Counted from the first letter of the stretch, positions 18,865-27,665 are shown. The stretch is DNA of 64,000 nt from Oscillospiraceae bacterium (GCA_017848115.1 JAGAKZ010000009.1:1-64000); one strand, 5' to 3'. Program-made: numbers and translations. Notes: a model not told the origin generated them from the letters alone.

Positions 18865-20079
18865 TTATATCTCAACCCCATTCGCCTTCAACAACTCTCT
18901 CGCCGTATCCACCGAATCAACTCCGGTCTTATTCTTAACCGGCGCAAACTCCTTGTTTCTATCAACCTCATACGCCAGACAATTTTCCTGCAACTTAACC
19001 ATATCAAGTGCAAGCGTCTCATACTTATACGCATTAGGTTCATCAGGTGAAACCATCACACCGTTCTCATCAATACACTGTATCTTTTTAAACGCCTTAT
19101 GTAACGGAAGTTTTGCATCAATCATCTTATTAAGATTCTGTATCTTAAACAGATAATTTAAAATGACACCATAGTTATAAGACAACGTACCATCAGGTTC
19201 ACGTCTGTCTATCATCTCCTGTGTCATCTCATAATACTCAACAATAGAAGGCTTTCCGTCTTCAAGACACATAACCCCTACTCTCTCCTGCGGATCAGCC
19301 TTGGCTACCACTTTAGCACCCGATTCCTTACCAGAATCGATCACCGCTCCTATAAAGCAAGGATCAGCTATTCTCTGCAATACATTATCAACCGCAAAAA
19401 CATTGAGCCACTCTATCTTATTATCTTTTAATATCTTAAGTACACCGGATCTGACAAGTGACGCATACCAACCGCCGTTTCCATTTGGTGCGGTAGAAAC
19501 AATACCCTTGTCCGCAAGCATCAGTTTACCGTTAGTATCTACTGTAGGCAACTGCTCCTGCACAAAGAAAATAACATTGTCACTGCTGTATCCGAAATAG
19601 TTGTGTTCTTCAAGAAAATCTCTGGTATCCTTATCATTCTGCTCACTTGTCATTACAAAAAGCGGAATCCATGCGCCTGCTTCCCTGACAACATCAAGCA
19701 GATTATTTATAAGGCACTCAAATATATATAAATTTTTATTTACACCGATATTGAACATTCCCTTAGGCTTTTCAAAACCAAGACGACTGCCCTGTCCTCC
19801 TGCAAGAAGAACTGCACCGACTTTTCCGTCCTTTATTGCCTGAATACCAATATCAGTGTAACGTTTTTTATTTTCTTCAATTTCTTTTAAAGTCATTGCG
19901 TACAAAGGTTCGATATGTCCTCTCTTTTCTTCCGCACCGAGTTCATCAAGCACAGAAAAATCAAGACCCTCTATCTGCTTTATAAGCTTTTCCTGCTGTG
20001 CTTCGCTAAGCTCTTTTATGTACTTCAATAAATGTGTCTGATTAAGCATAGAAAGCTTTTCGGAAATCACATTTTTCAC
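18865..20079 (-). CDS. UDP-sugar pyrophosphorylase (UDPGP/UAP family)
   Basis: A 404-residue nucleotidyltransferase of the eukaryote-like UDPGP family (PF01704), not the GalU type. VLLAGGQGSRLGFEKPKG near 91-108 is the UTP-binding signature, FVMTSEQND near 144-152 and VFAVDNVLQRIADP near 226-239 complete the active site. It makes UDP-GlcNAc, UDP-GalNAc or UDP-glucose; the family spans all three. I chose GTG 20079: an extended ribosome site GGGTGATC precedes it and the promoter at 20101-20130 fits. GTG 20088 and ATG 20040 are alternatives. It heads the glycan transcription unit. Confidence 0.85.
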   Translation of the reverse strand: MKNVISEKLSMLNQTHLLKYIKELSEAQQEKLIKQIEGLDFSVLDELGAEEKRGHIEPLYAMTLKEIEENKKRYTDIGIQAIKDGKVGAVLLAGGQGSRLGFEKPKGMFNIGVNKNLYIFECLINNLLDVVREAGAWIPLFVMTSEQNDKDTRDFLEEHNYFGYSSDNVIFFVQEQLPTVDTNGKLMLADKGIVSTAPNGNGGWYASLVRSGVLKILKDNKIEWLNVFAVDNVLQRIADPCFIGAVIDSGKESGAKVVAKADPQERVGVMCLEDGKPSIVEYYEMTQEMIDRREPDGTLSYNYGVILNYLFKIQNLNKMIDAKLPLHKAFKKIQCIDENGVMVSPDEPNAYKYETLALDMVKLQENCLAYEVDRNKEFAPVKNKTGVDSVDTARELLKANGVEI

Positions 20080-20100
20080 AACGATCACCCAATTTCTATT

Positions 20101-20130
20101 ATTATAATCTCAATAAAGTATCACCGGCAA
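20101..20130 (-). promoter_or_regulatory. SigmaA-type promoter of the glycan cluster
   Basis: On the minus strand TTGCCG (20125-20130), an 18-base spacer and a perfect TATAAT (20101-20106). Transcription would start about 15 bases before the GTG at 20079. It is the only clear promoter found ahead of the cluster. Confidence 0.55.
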
Positions 20131-20610
20131 TACCGCATAATGTAAAAACCAAGTATTTTTACTTATACGCCCTAACCATAAATCCGATATTTCATCCGGC
20201 TAATCACTTCTCAATTATACTCTACAATGCAACAAAAGTCAAGTAAAATTCATAATTTCTTTATGGAAACCCAAAATCCAAAATAGCACTTAAATATCAC
20301 CTTAAATCCTGCCATTTCAAGTTTTTTTTACCCCATATCGACCAATAAAAATTGCACAGAAAATACACTTCGTCATACCGTAAAACTACATCAAAACATC
20401 ATAATTTTTGCGATATAATATCATATATCTTTGTGCAACTTACCGATTAAAACGGTATAATACCTTGACCCAATTACGATAAAACATAAGTCATTATTTT
20501 TTCTGATAGCCTAGAGCATAAATATATATAAAGTATAATTACATGTTATAATATTCCTTGTAAAATAATACATAAACATTGTATTGCACTCATTTTTGTG
20601 ATATACTTAG
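20131..20610. other. AT-rich spacer without genes
   Basis: No reading frame with plausible start and protein-like composition is visible on either strand. The stretch is very AT-rich with several TATAAT-like words around 20410-20570, none with a good -35 partner that I could identify. It separates the glycan cluster from a nuclease gene remnant and may be the scar of the rearrangement that left it. Confidence 0.5.
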
Positions 20611-20826
20611 AATAAAAAAGAAGGTATCGCTATTGGAAAAAGTGAAGGTATTGAGGAAGGCGAACTAAAAAAAGGTATTGCTACAGCAATATCCATGATC
20701 AGAGATAATCTTTCTGATGACAAAATTACTCTGTATACAGATTTACCGCTCCCGTCTGTTCAGGTAATAAAACAGCAACTTAATAACGGAACAGATGATG
20801 TTAAAAAGATAATGCAGTTACTTTAA
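20611..20826 (+). pseudogene. C-terminal remnant of an Rpn-type PD-(D/E)XK nuclease/transposase
   Basis: A 71-codon open frame begins right after an in-frame TAG (20608-20610) and has no start codon at its head. It encodes the repetitive charged tail KKEGIAIGKSEGIEEGELKKG followed by a helical end (VQVIKQQLNN...VKKIMQLL), the pattern of the variable C-terminus of Rpn recombination-promoting nucleases. The catalytic domain is absent. A true terminator follows, so this is the decayed end of a once complete gene. Confidence 0.7.
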
Positions 20827-20855
20827 TTTATTTTCTTTCGGAAGCTAAAATTATT

Positions 20856-20888
20856 CCCCGGACAATTACTGTTCGGGGAGCTTTTTAT
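20856..20888 (+). terminator. Terminator of the Rpn-type remnant
   Basis: A 9-bp GC-rich stem with one G-T pair (20856-20864/20870-20878) and 5-base loop, then AGC and five T residues on the plus strand. It lies 30 bases after the remnant's stop. Confidence 0.8.
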
Positions 20889-20966
20889 TATTCAAAAAAG
20901 TAAAATAATTCAACCAAATACACTCTGTAAACAAATCGTGTAGAGTGATTTTTTTACTATCTCATA

Positions 20967-21635
20967 TCAACTAAAAGACGGAGGCTTCACATCAGTCTTT
21001 GGGAACGGTGTATCAACCGGCGAAGATTCAGACATACTAAAATACATCCTTGCAGCCTTAGTAGTGCCAAAATCACGATTGGAACCGCTGTTCTGCACTT
21101 TATTAAACGCCTCACGAAACATAGCATTATGTGCCTCTTCACGATTCAGAAGAAAATCAATTGTTTCACGTACCTTTTTATCATTAATCTGACGATACAG
21201 ATACTCATACACCACTTTTGCTCTCTGTTCCGATGCAATATTTGAAAGCAAATCTGCACAAAGGTCGCCTGTAACACTGACATAATCACCTGTCCATGAA
21301 TATCCCGATGCATTAATTAGTCCCGGACTTAATCCTGTCAGTACATGAGTCTGAATCTCACCTGCCGGAACTTGTGTTGCATCAACATCGTGTCCGTTAA
21401 GCAGATTTATCGTCTGTGCAACCATCTCCATATGGCCAAGTTCTTCGGCAGCAATATCCAGAAAAAGATCTTTTATCTCCGGATCCTTTATCCGAAAACT
21501 CTGTGACATATACTGCATGGCAGCCTTCAGTTCTCCATTTGCACCGCCTAACTGCTCCTGAAGCAGTACTGCATACTGTGGATTTGGTTTTTCTACAGCA
21601 ACCGGATGAAATAACATTTTTTCGTGTTTAAACAT
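20967..21635 (-). CDS. Manganese catalase family protein (CotJC-like)
   Basis: A 222-residue ferritin-like four-helix protein. The four metal-ligand segments are visible: GANGELKAAMQY, AAEELGHMEMV near 67-77, SEQRAKVVYEY near 135-145 and REEAHNAMFREAF near 165-177. Mn-catalases split hydrogen peroxide into water and oxygen; the shorter CotJC members sit in spore coats. I set the start at ATG 21635 (GGAGG, 8 bases), because the 36 residues upstream are not family-like and overlap the previous gene. Its role here is probably peroxide protection in an anaerobe. Confidence 0.85.
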   Translation of the reverse strand: MFKHEKMLFHPVAVEKPNPQYAVLLQEQLGGANGELKAAMQYMSQSFRIKDPEIKDLFLDIAAEELGHMEMVAQTINLLNGHDVDATQVPAGEIQTHVLTGLSPGLINASGYSWTGDYVSVTGDLCADLLSNIASEQRAKVVYEYLYRQINDKKVRETIDFLLNREEAHNAMFREAFNKVQNSGSNRDFGTTKAARMYFSMSESSPVDTPFPKTDVKPPSFS

Positions 21636-21720
21636 ACAAACATCCTCCCTTTCAGCTATAGTATTTCCGATACGCACCAAAGTATGCACAAAAAACCACC
21701 AATCCTTTAAAATACGCCTT

Positions 21721-23052
21721 TTACATTTCTCCTCTAAGCACACTCACAATCTCAATCATCTCATCATCACTCAGATCAGAAATAAAATCCATAACCATCA
21801 TAAATCTCAGATACAGCTTCTCATGCTCTTTTGCCTTCTGCGAATTTTCACTGTAAACTTTTTTATACTTTTCTGGTATAATTTTTATGATTCTTTCATT
21901 TTCCGCATCCAACTCTTTATCTGTATCATAGTAAACTATGGCATTTATAAATGTATCAAGCATAAAATCATAAAACTTTCCTATGCGAAGCTCCAGCATA
22001 AAAAATCCATTTGAAAGTTTCGTCATTTTTTTCTGTATATTATCAAAACCCAATTTAAATGTCCTGCACCATGAGCCTTCTATAAGATTTTGCATATATT
22101 TTCCTATCATGATCTCCCGGTAATTTTTCACATACGTCTTTGCAACCATATCACACATTACTTCTTCAGTGTAAATAAGCCATTTTCTTATTGCTTCCGG
22201 ATTATCTATATCTCTGCTGTACATATGACCCGTAGCAACTTCTTCAAAATATTTTACAAGACTTGCAAACTCTTCGTACTCATCATTTTCTGTATCCTCA
22301 TAAAATTCTTCGGTACATCTGAGTGCCTTTATCATTTTACGGCAAGTAATAAAGTCTTCTGCTATAATATCTTCAAGAAATGCCGAAACCAAAGATATAT
22401 ATCTTGCTGCATGCAGAACAAGAGTCATAGGATGCCGAAAATACTTCACCTTAAAACCGTCATATATTTCTTCCATACATCCTGCCTCCGAATAAAAACA
22501 GCCGGGTGCAACTTTTTCACCGTCAAAACATGAAACAGGAGCAAGTAAAAATTTTTCTGGAAAAATATCTTCATCATATCTTAACATATAACGAAATGCA
22601 CGTGACACACTATTATATTTGGTAAAATCTTTTTTCATATTTTCCTTAAAAATCTCAGAAACAGATTTATCATCATAATAAATCTTATCAAGATTCAGAG
22701 AAAACCACCTTTGTATAGCACGTTCCCCTATCGTACCAAATGGTGGCATGGTGCAACTTCCGAGCATCGCTGACATAGAAGCTAGATCACCTGCATTTAG
22801 CTTGCGAAGTATCTCGGTTTCACTTCTGGGTGCATCAGTTGAATATGTGATTATTCGGTTCATTATATTTCGTGAAAGTTCGGAAGTTTTTATAAAATGG
22901 TCATACTGCGTTCTTTCCGAGCTGTATTTTTTCAAAGGAAATATCAGTGATTTTTTCTTTGTCTTTCTTATGATACGACTCATAAGAATCTTCCCTGTAA
23001 TATCAAAATTTTCTCTCTTGGCTGATAATTCGAGCAGTATCGACCATCTCAT
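21721..23052 (-). CDS. dGTPase-like protein lacking the HD metal site (predicted pseudoenzyme)
   Basis: 443 residues colinear with dGTP triphosphohydrolases. Shared marks: the opener MRWSILLELSAKREN (family: MDWSKLLS-KR), IFPLKKYSSERTQYDH near 37-52 (family: VFPLEKSDFVRTRLTH), PPFGTIGERAI near 101-111 (family: HDIGNPPFGHFGEEAI) and RHPMTLVLHAARYI near 199-212 (family: RHPLAYLVEAADDI). The first histidine is kept, but the HD pair is replaced by G-S and the last aspartates by R-Y, so metal binding and hydrolysis should be lost. Its own promoter is visible; the catalase gene follows after 85 bases. Function unknown; a regulatory nucleotide- or DNA-binding role is speculation. Confidence 0.75.
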   Translation of the reverse strand: MRWSILLELSAKRENFDITGKILMSRIIRKTKKKSLIFPLKKYSSERTQYDHFIKTSELSRNIMNRIITYSTDAPRSETEILRKLNAGDLASMSAMLGSCTMPPFGTIGERAIQRWFSLNLDKIYYDDKSVSEIFKENMKKDFTKYNSVSRAFRYMLRYDEDIFPEKFLLAPVSCFDGEKVAPGCFYSEAGCMEEIYDGFKVKYFRHPMTLVLHAARYISLVSAFLEDIIAEDFITCRKMIKALRCTEEFYEDTENDEYEEFASLVKYFEEVATGHMYSRDIDNPEAIRKWLIYTEEVMCDMVAKTYVKNYREIMIGKYMQNLIEGSWCRTFKLGFDNIQKKMTKLSNGFFMLELRIGKFYDFMLDTFINAIVYYDTDKELDAENERIIKIIPEKYKKVYSENSQKAKEHEKLYLRFMMVMDFISDLSDDEMIEIVSVLRGEM

Positions 23053-23095
23053 ATAGAAAACCTCCGGTAAAACAAATTTTTTTCAGACAAAATTA

Positions 23096-23124
23096 ATTAT
23101 ATCACGAATATGCCGATATGTCTA
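23096..23124 (-). promoter_or_regulatory. SigmaA-type promoter of the dGTPase-like gene
   Basis: TAGACA (23119-23124), 17-base spacer, TATAAT (23096-23101), reading on the minus strand toward the dGTPase-like gene 44 bases away. It partly overlaps the T-tract side of the fliS terminator. Confidence 0.6.
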
Positions 23125-23181
23125 CAAAAAACAACAGTACATAACCGATGTTTTTTCTTACACCTGTATGTACTGTTGTTT
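23124..23181 (-). terminator. Terminator after fliS
   Basis: A 15-bp stem (23129-23143 with 23167-23181) followed on the minus strand by a T run. It begins 4 bases after the fliS stop. A T-rich stretch on the other side would allow termination in both directions. Confidence 0.75.
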
Positions 23182-23184
23182 ATT

Positions 23185-23565
23185 TTATTTCATATGAACT
23201 TTTTTCTCAGCTTGCGAAAAAGCACTTCGCAATTCTTCGATCATCGGAATTATCGGCTTTATTACTTCTGTACGTTTTCTTATATTTGCTTTTACAAGAG
23301 TTCTTATAAAATAATCGTACAGCAGATGAAGATTTGTGGATATCTCGTACTTATAATCGAGAATACCGTCAAGATAATGGATGATACGCTGTGTCTTCTT
23401 TATTAGTTTTTCAGCTTCATCATTATTCTTTTCTTCCTCTATATAGTATACTGCCTTGTTAAGTGACTTGATACATTCCTCATAGAGAACCAATATAAGT
23501 TCTCCGGGTGTCATCGTCATGATAGATTGTTCTTTGTACTGTTTGTAAGGATTTGAAGCAGCCAT
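23185..23565 (-). CDS. fliS: Flagellin export chaperone FliS
   Basis: A 126-residue helical protein. NPYKQYKEQSIMTMTPGELILVLYE near the N-terminus is the FliS signature (Y-x5-[IV]-x2-[AM]-[ST]-P-x-[EK]-L). It binds the C-terminus of unpolymerised flagellin and hands it to the export gate; in Firmicutes it also helps in the FliW-CsrA checkpoint. It follows fliD by 41 bases on the same strand and ends the unit at a strong hairpin. Confidence 0.95.
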   Translation of the reverse strand: MAASNPYKQYKEQSIMTMTPGELILVLYEECIKSLNKAVYYIEEEKNNDEAEKLIKKTQRIIHYLDGILDYKYEISTNLHLLYDYFIRTLVKANIRKRTEVIKPIIPMIEELRSAFSQAEKKVHMK

Positions 23566-23606
23566 ATTGACTTCTCCTTTCGGTTTTTATTTTATTTCAA
23601 GGAGTA

Positions 23607-26303
23607 TCACACGCCACCCGTAAGCATTGATGAAAGCCATGTCGCTGTGGAATTCATGCTTGAAAGAGCTGTTTCCATTGCGTTGAACTGTTTCCAGTAC
23701 CTCTCTTTTCTAGTTTCATACTGCTCTTTGAGTTTCTCAATTTTCTCCTTGATAGTTTCTATTCTGTCAGTAATAGTATTTTCCTTTTCAGTTGCCTTAC
23801 CTTTGACACCTGCAAGTGATACAAGTGAACCAGGTGAACCGGATGATGTATTTGCAGCTTTCTTGCATGCACTTTCAAGACGTGAAGCTACACCGTTTCT
23901 TCCGGTAAATATTGATGACACTGTCTGCATATCGTTTTCGAGTGCATCAGTGAGCTTGTCCTTGTCAATGGTAAGCTTACCGTAGTCCTTCCATTCTTTG
24001 CTTGACTCTATACCGATATCGGAAAGCATCGGAACACCGTCAACCTTTGAATAAAGAACTGTTCTCATTTCCTGAAGGAACTTTGAGATTTCCGGATCCT
24101 TACTGAGAAGACCGGTCTTGGATTTTTCAGTCCATTTCTCAATTTCCTTTTCGGTCATTTCGTCTTCCTGTGCATCTGTAAGAGGTGCGTATTCCTTGTA
24201 CTCTGCTTCTGCATGAATTCTCTTGTTAAGGTCTTCAATAAGTGCATTATAATCCTCTACAAAAGAAACAACCGCATCAAGTGCTTTTTCTGTATCAACA
24301 GATGTATCAATGGTTACAGCACCATCTGTCTTGTTTTTGATAGAGAGATTTATACCGTTATATGTGATATCATTTCCGGCATACCTTACTTCTTCACCAT
24401 CTATCTCAAGCTTTGCATCAGAACCTTTTTCTTCAATCGTACCTTTGCCGAACATCCTGGTTATAAGACCGCCCTGTCCATCCTGAACATTAAGCTGTGC
24501 ATCTTCGCCTGTTTCGTCAGTCTTTATAGTAAACTTATCATTTAGCGAGTTAAAAGTAAGCGTTACGCCTGCTCTGCTGTCATTTACCTCTGCCATGATA
24601 TCAGCAAGAGATGTTGAACCTTTGAAAGAAAAATCGACATTATTTATTGTAAATGAAATATCATCATCTTCATCTATTTTATCTCCATCCGTGTTATAAA
24701 TATCAGCAACTGATTTTGAAGTATCAATAAAGTTAGATGTATTTTCTTCGATTCCAAAGTATTCTTTTATTTCATCACTGCCTGAAACAGAAATAGATTT
24801 TCCTGTTCCTGCTGTAAATGTACCGTCATCATTAAGTTTAATTCCCGAACCAAAAGCGTTGTACAACTTATCTCTGAGGCTGTTAATTGTATCAGTATCG
24901 GTGATTTCTATGCCCTTTGAAACACCGTTATACGATATATCAAGCTTGCCTTTTGAATTTATTTCGGGTGCTTCTGTACTCATAGTTGAAGTAACAGTAG
25001 CTTCTGTCTTTTCTGTAAGACCAAATCTTGCAAGATCAGCCGCTGCTGCGTCAATAGAAATATCTGCATCATTAGTAGTGCTGACTATTTTTAATGCACC
25101 TGAACTTACAGATGCTGTAAAACCTGATCCTTCACCGCCCATTTCATCGTTTATCTTCTGGACGATAGTTTCAAGTGTATCTTCAGCCGAAAATCCTATC
25201 TCCGTGCCTCCGATAGTAATCTTATTCTGAGCTATGGAAACTGCGTTCTGTGCCTCAATCTTTCCGTCTGCGGAAGTTGCAGAACCTTCAAGACCGATTG
25301 TGGCAAGACCTAGTTTTGTTCCGGATATGCTGAGTTTTGCATCTTCACCTTCAGCATTTTCAAGATTAAATGAAAGTTTTGAATTACCCTCTTCGTCAGT
25401 TAAAACTTCCAAAGACACTTTACCTTCAAAATTCTCATTACCTTCCATTGCATTTTCTATAGCAGCTTTAATATCGTCAGCATTTTTACTTTCTGACAAA
25501 TCAACCTTAAGTTCCTTATTATCGAGCTTAAGTGTTATTGAGTTTTCACTGTTAAAAGCACCTGTTGTAACAACACTTGTTTTTTCAAGCTGCGCAGAAG
25601 ATATTGTTCCGTCAGGTCCTGTAACGGTAAAGTTCGTACTCTCACCTGAACCTGAATAAACTATTTTTCCGTCCTTGACTGAGGCACTTATAGCCACGGA
25701 AGCTCCTTCTACCTTGTTATGACGTGCTATTCCTGCATTTATCCTGTCAACGATATCTTCATTTGAAGTAGCACCGCTTATGTCAATTTTGATATTTTCA
25801 TTCTCACCATCACCATATCCAATATTAATATATGCCGCTCTCGAATTAGAGCCTGTCATAAAGTCAGAATTAACATCTATAGCAGCGTTCATATCTTCGC
25901 TTGCAGGTTTTAGTGAAGTAAACTTAGCCGAAGAAGCCATTTCTTTAACGTTTACTGTAAAAGTTCCGTTTACCGCATCTGTTGTGGACGTTGCTTTGAT
26001 TGCAGACGAACTACTCTGAGTATTTGAAGTCTTAAAAGTTGATGAGAGAAGAAGAGACTTATCCCCTGTAGTAGACAGATATTTTTCTTTAAACTCATTT
26101 ATCTTATCTATTACATCTCTGTACTCTTCCTGTTTCCACTCATAAATCTGCTGTTGCTGCTCCTGTTTGTCAATTTTTTTCTGAACATCTGAAAGCAATG
26201 CCTGTACTAATCCCTCTGTATCCATTCCGGATGCCATACCGGATATACCTTTATTGCTGTAAGAAGCAGAAGTATACGAATTATCTGTTGAATTTACATT
26301 CAT
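23607..26303 (-). CDS. fliD: Flagellar filament cap protein FliD (HAP2), enlarged
   Basis: 898 residues. The N-terminus GISGMASGMDTEGLVQALLS near 19-38 is the FliD_N signature, and the C-terminal part from about 660 (AVVSFVEDYNALIEDLN) with the final coiled coil near 835-880 is FliD_C. FliD caps the growing filament and folds flagellin. Typical lengths are roughly 450-700, so this copy has a large acidic, serine-rich middle of surface domains, probably made of repeated beta modules (several stretches resemble one another, such as ISGTKLGLATIGL and AAADLARFGLTEK). That surface may act as adhesin or antigenic variation site (inference). Confidence 0.93.
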   Translation of the reverse strand: MNVNSTDNSYTSASYSNKGISGMASGMDTEGLVQALLSDVQKKIDKQEQQQQIYEWKQEEYRDVIDKINEFKEKYLSTTGDKSLLLSSTFKTSNTQSSSSAIKATSTTDAVNGTFTVNVKEMASSAKFTSLKPASEDMNAAIDVNSDFMTGSNSRAAYINIGYGDGENENIKIDISGATSNEDIVDRINAGIARHNKVEGASVAISASVKDGKIVYSGSGESTNFTVTGPDGTISSAQLEKTSVVTTGAFNSENSITLKLDNKELKVDLSESKNADDIKAAIENAMEGNENFEGKVSLEVLTDEEGNSKLSFNLENAEGEDAKLSISGTKLGLATIGLEGSATSADGKIEAQNAVSIAQNKITIGGTEIGFSAEDTLETIVQKINDEMGGEGSGFTASVSSGALKIVSTTNDADISIDAAAADLARFGLTEKTEATVTSTMSTEAPEINSKGKLDISYNGVSKGIEITDTDTINSLRDKLYNAFGSGIKLNDDGTFTAGTGKSISVSGSDEIKEYFGIEENTSNFIDTSKSVADIYNTDGDKIDEDDDISFTINNVDFSFKGSTSLADIMAEVNDSRAGVTLTFNSLNDKFTIKTDETGEDAQLNVQDGQGGLITRMFGKGTIEEKGSDAKLEIDGEEVRYAGNDITYNGINLSIKNKTDGAVTIDTSVDTEKALDAVVSFVEDYNALIEDLNKRIHAEAEYKEYAPLTDAQEDEMTEKEIEKWTEKSKTGLLSKDPEISKFLQEMRTVLYSKVDGVPMLSDIGIESSKEWKDYGKLTIDKDKLTDALENDMQTVSSIFTGRNGVASRLESACKKAANTSSGSPGSLVSLAGVKGKATEKENTITDRIETIKEKIEKLKEQYETRKERYWKQFNAMETALSSMNSTATWLSSMLTGGV

Positions 26304-26351
26304 AAAATCACCCCTGAATAATAGTTGTATATCATCGATCCATTACTATAT

Positions 26352-26376
26352 TTATCGTCATTTTCATAGTTTTTTA
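26352..26376 (-). promoter_or_regulatory. Candidate sigma28 (FliA/SigD) promoter of fliD-fliS
   Basis: On the minus strand TAAA (26373-26376), 13-base spacer, GACGATAA (26352-26359), one mismatch from the sigma28 -10 consensus GCCGATAA. It lies 49 bases before the fliD start. The spacer is a little shorter than the usual 14-16, which lowers confidence. Confidence 0.4.
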
Positions 26377-26394
26377 AATAGTTTTTCGCTTTTT

Positions 26395-26883
26395 TTATAT
26401 ACTTCTACTTTTTCGTGAAAAATGATAATTATCTCTTTCATCATTTACCGCAGAATAATATTTTGAAGCATGGGCGCTTTGACTGCCGTTATTCTGCTTG
26501 ATTTCCTGAAGAGTTTTTTCTTTCTGCCTTGTGAGTCTGTCCGAAACTCTCGGAATAAGCTTTACTATACGGTGAGCAACCGCATTTACCTCCTGACCCG
26601 CTTCATATACTTCAGAAAACTCATCATCTATGTCTTTTCTGTCGCACACAGCTTTGACAGCTTTTCTTAGGTTTCCTGTATCATCCTGATCGCATATTTT
26701 GTAGATCTCTTCAAATATTTCATCTGTATAAACCCTGTACTCATTAATTTTTTCTACAGCAAGCGAAATGTCATCGGGTGAACAAACATATAAGGTGTTT
26801 ATCTCTCTCTCTATTTCAAGCATAATATCGCTTATCTGTTCAAGATAATCACATACAACTTCGGTATACTCCCTATAATCCAT
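26395..26883 (-). CDS. Unknown flagellar-cluster protein, possible export chaperone
   Basis: A 162-residue, mainly helical and highly charged protein that starts MDYREYTEVVCDYLEQISD. I recognise no family with certainty. Size, helical content and place immediately before fliD fit a FliT- or FlgN-like secretion chaperone, and the C-terminal 35 residues look disordered (NNGSQSAHASKYYS), as seen in chaperones with regulatory tails. ATG 26883 has GGAGGG at 8 bases; a TTG six codons earlier is inside that site. Alternative: an unrelated motility regulator. Confidence 0.6.
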   Translation of the reverse strand: MDYREYTEVVCDYLEQISDIMLEIEREINTLYVCSPDDISLAVEKINEYRVYTDEIFEEIYKICDQDDTGNLRKAVKAVCDRKDIDDEFSEVYEAGQEVNAVAHRIVKLIPRVSDRLTRQKEKTLQEIKQNNGSQSAHASKYYSAVNDERDNYHFSRKSRSI

Positions 26884-27006
26884 AATAATCCCTCCGTACA
26901 ATACTTTTCTTTTTATATCCCTATAAATTTATTTTTTTGCAAAATATATTTATCTTCTCATATTTTTATGTTATAATATTAATTAAGATAATTTGGGGGT
27001 GGAAAA

Positions 27007-27663
27007 ATGTTTCCTTTAAAATGTAAAGCAATACTTAAAACAATGCGTGACGATGTGCTGGAAATCGGCCATGCAGTTTTTTCGTCACAAAATCAGTCTA
27101 TTGACTTCATAGCTTCCTTTGTGCCTATACTTCAGATGGATACAGAAGTAAAGGTAATTTGCAGTGAAGATGATATAACAACACATATTTTCACAGGAAA
27201 AGTTTATCTTTCATCTGAAAAACTTCTTCGTGTGGTTTCATTAAAATGCGTATTTATAAAAGGTGCCGAAAAACTGCTTGCAGCACATGCACCCTTTGAA
27301 GCACAGGTGCTGCTACCCGCTTTTAAGCACAAACTGATATTTAATAAATTAACATACAAATGGCATCCCTGCAACATACGTGCGATCTCTATCCGCGGAC
27401 TTGCGATAGAATGTCCCGAAATTCTCTCCGAATACGAAGAAAAAATAACTGTCCGTATAAGCGAACCTATATTTTCAAAACCTACTGATATACGCCTGCA
27501 TACAGGCCAGAAAGGTCTCATGTTCGGAAATCACACAAAATACAAGTACAAATTAGGAAAGCTCAGTAAACGTGCTGAAACTGAGCTTCTGATCTTCATA
27601 CGTCAATTCAATCTCTCACTACTCGGAAACATTGATATGATTGATGAAAGTACTATTTATTGA
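27007..27663 (+). CDS. PilZ-like protein in the flagellar cluster
   Basis: 218 residues, transcribed against all neighbouring flagellar genes. An N-terminal half of beta strands (FPLKCKAILKTM, TEVKVICSEDD, HIFTGKVYLSSEKLLRVVSLKC) is followed near 120-135 by CNIRAISIRGLAIECPE, which resembles the second PilZ motif (D/N-x-S-x-x-G). The arginine pair of the first motif is not clear, so c-di-GMP binding is uncertain. PilZ proteins such as YcgR brake flagellar rotation. The start has a strong GGGGGTGG. It converges on csrA, with 2 bases between the stops. Confidence 0.5.
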   Translation: MFPLKCKAILKTMRDDVLEIGHAVFSSQNQSIDFIASFVPILQMDTEVKVICSEDDITTHIFTGKVYLSSEKLLRVVSLKCVFIKGAEKLLAAHAPFEAQVLLPAFKHKLIFNKLTYKWHPCNIRAISIRGLAIECPEILSEYEEKITVRISEPIFSKPTDIRLHTGQKGLMFGNHTKYKYKLGKLSKRAETELLIFIRQFNLSLLGNIDMIDESTIY

Positions 27664-27665
27664 TT

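Noticed and set aside
24859-26019. Several plus-strand open frames opposite fliD
   Set aside because: Low-complexity Ser/Pro/Val composition typical of the antisense of an Asp/Gly/Thr-rich gene; fliD itself is certain.
27204-27521. Minus-strand open frame opposite the PilZ-like gene
   Set aside because: No ribosome site and no family resemblance; the plus-strand frame has a strong ribosome site.
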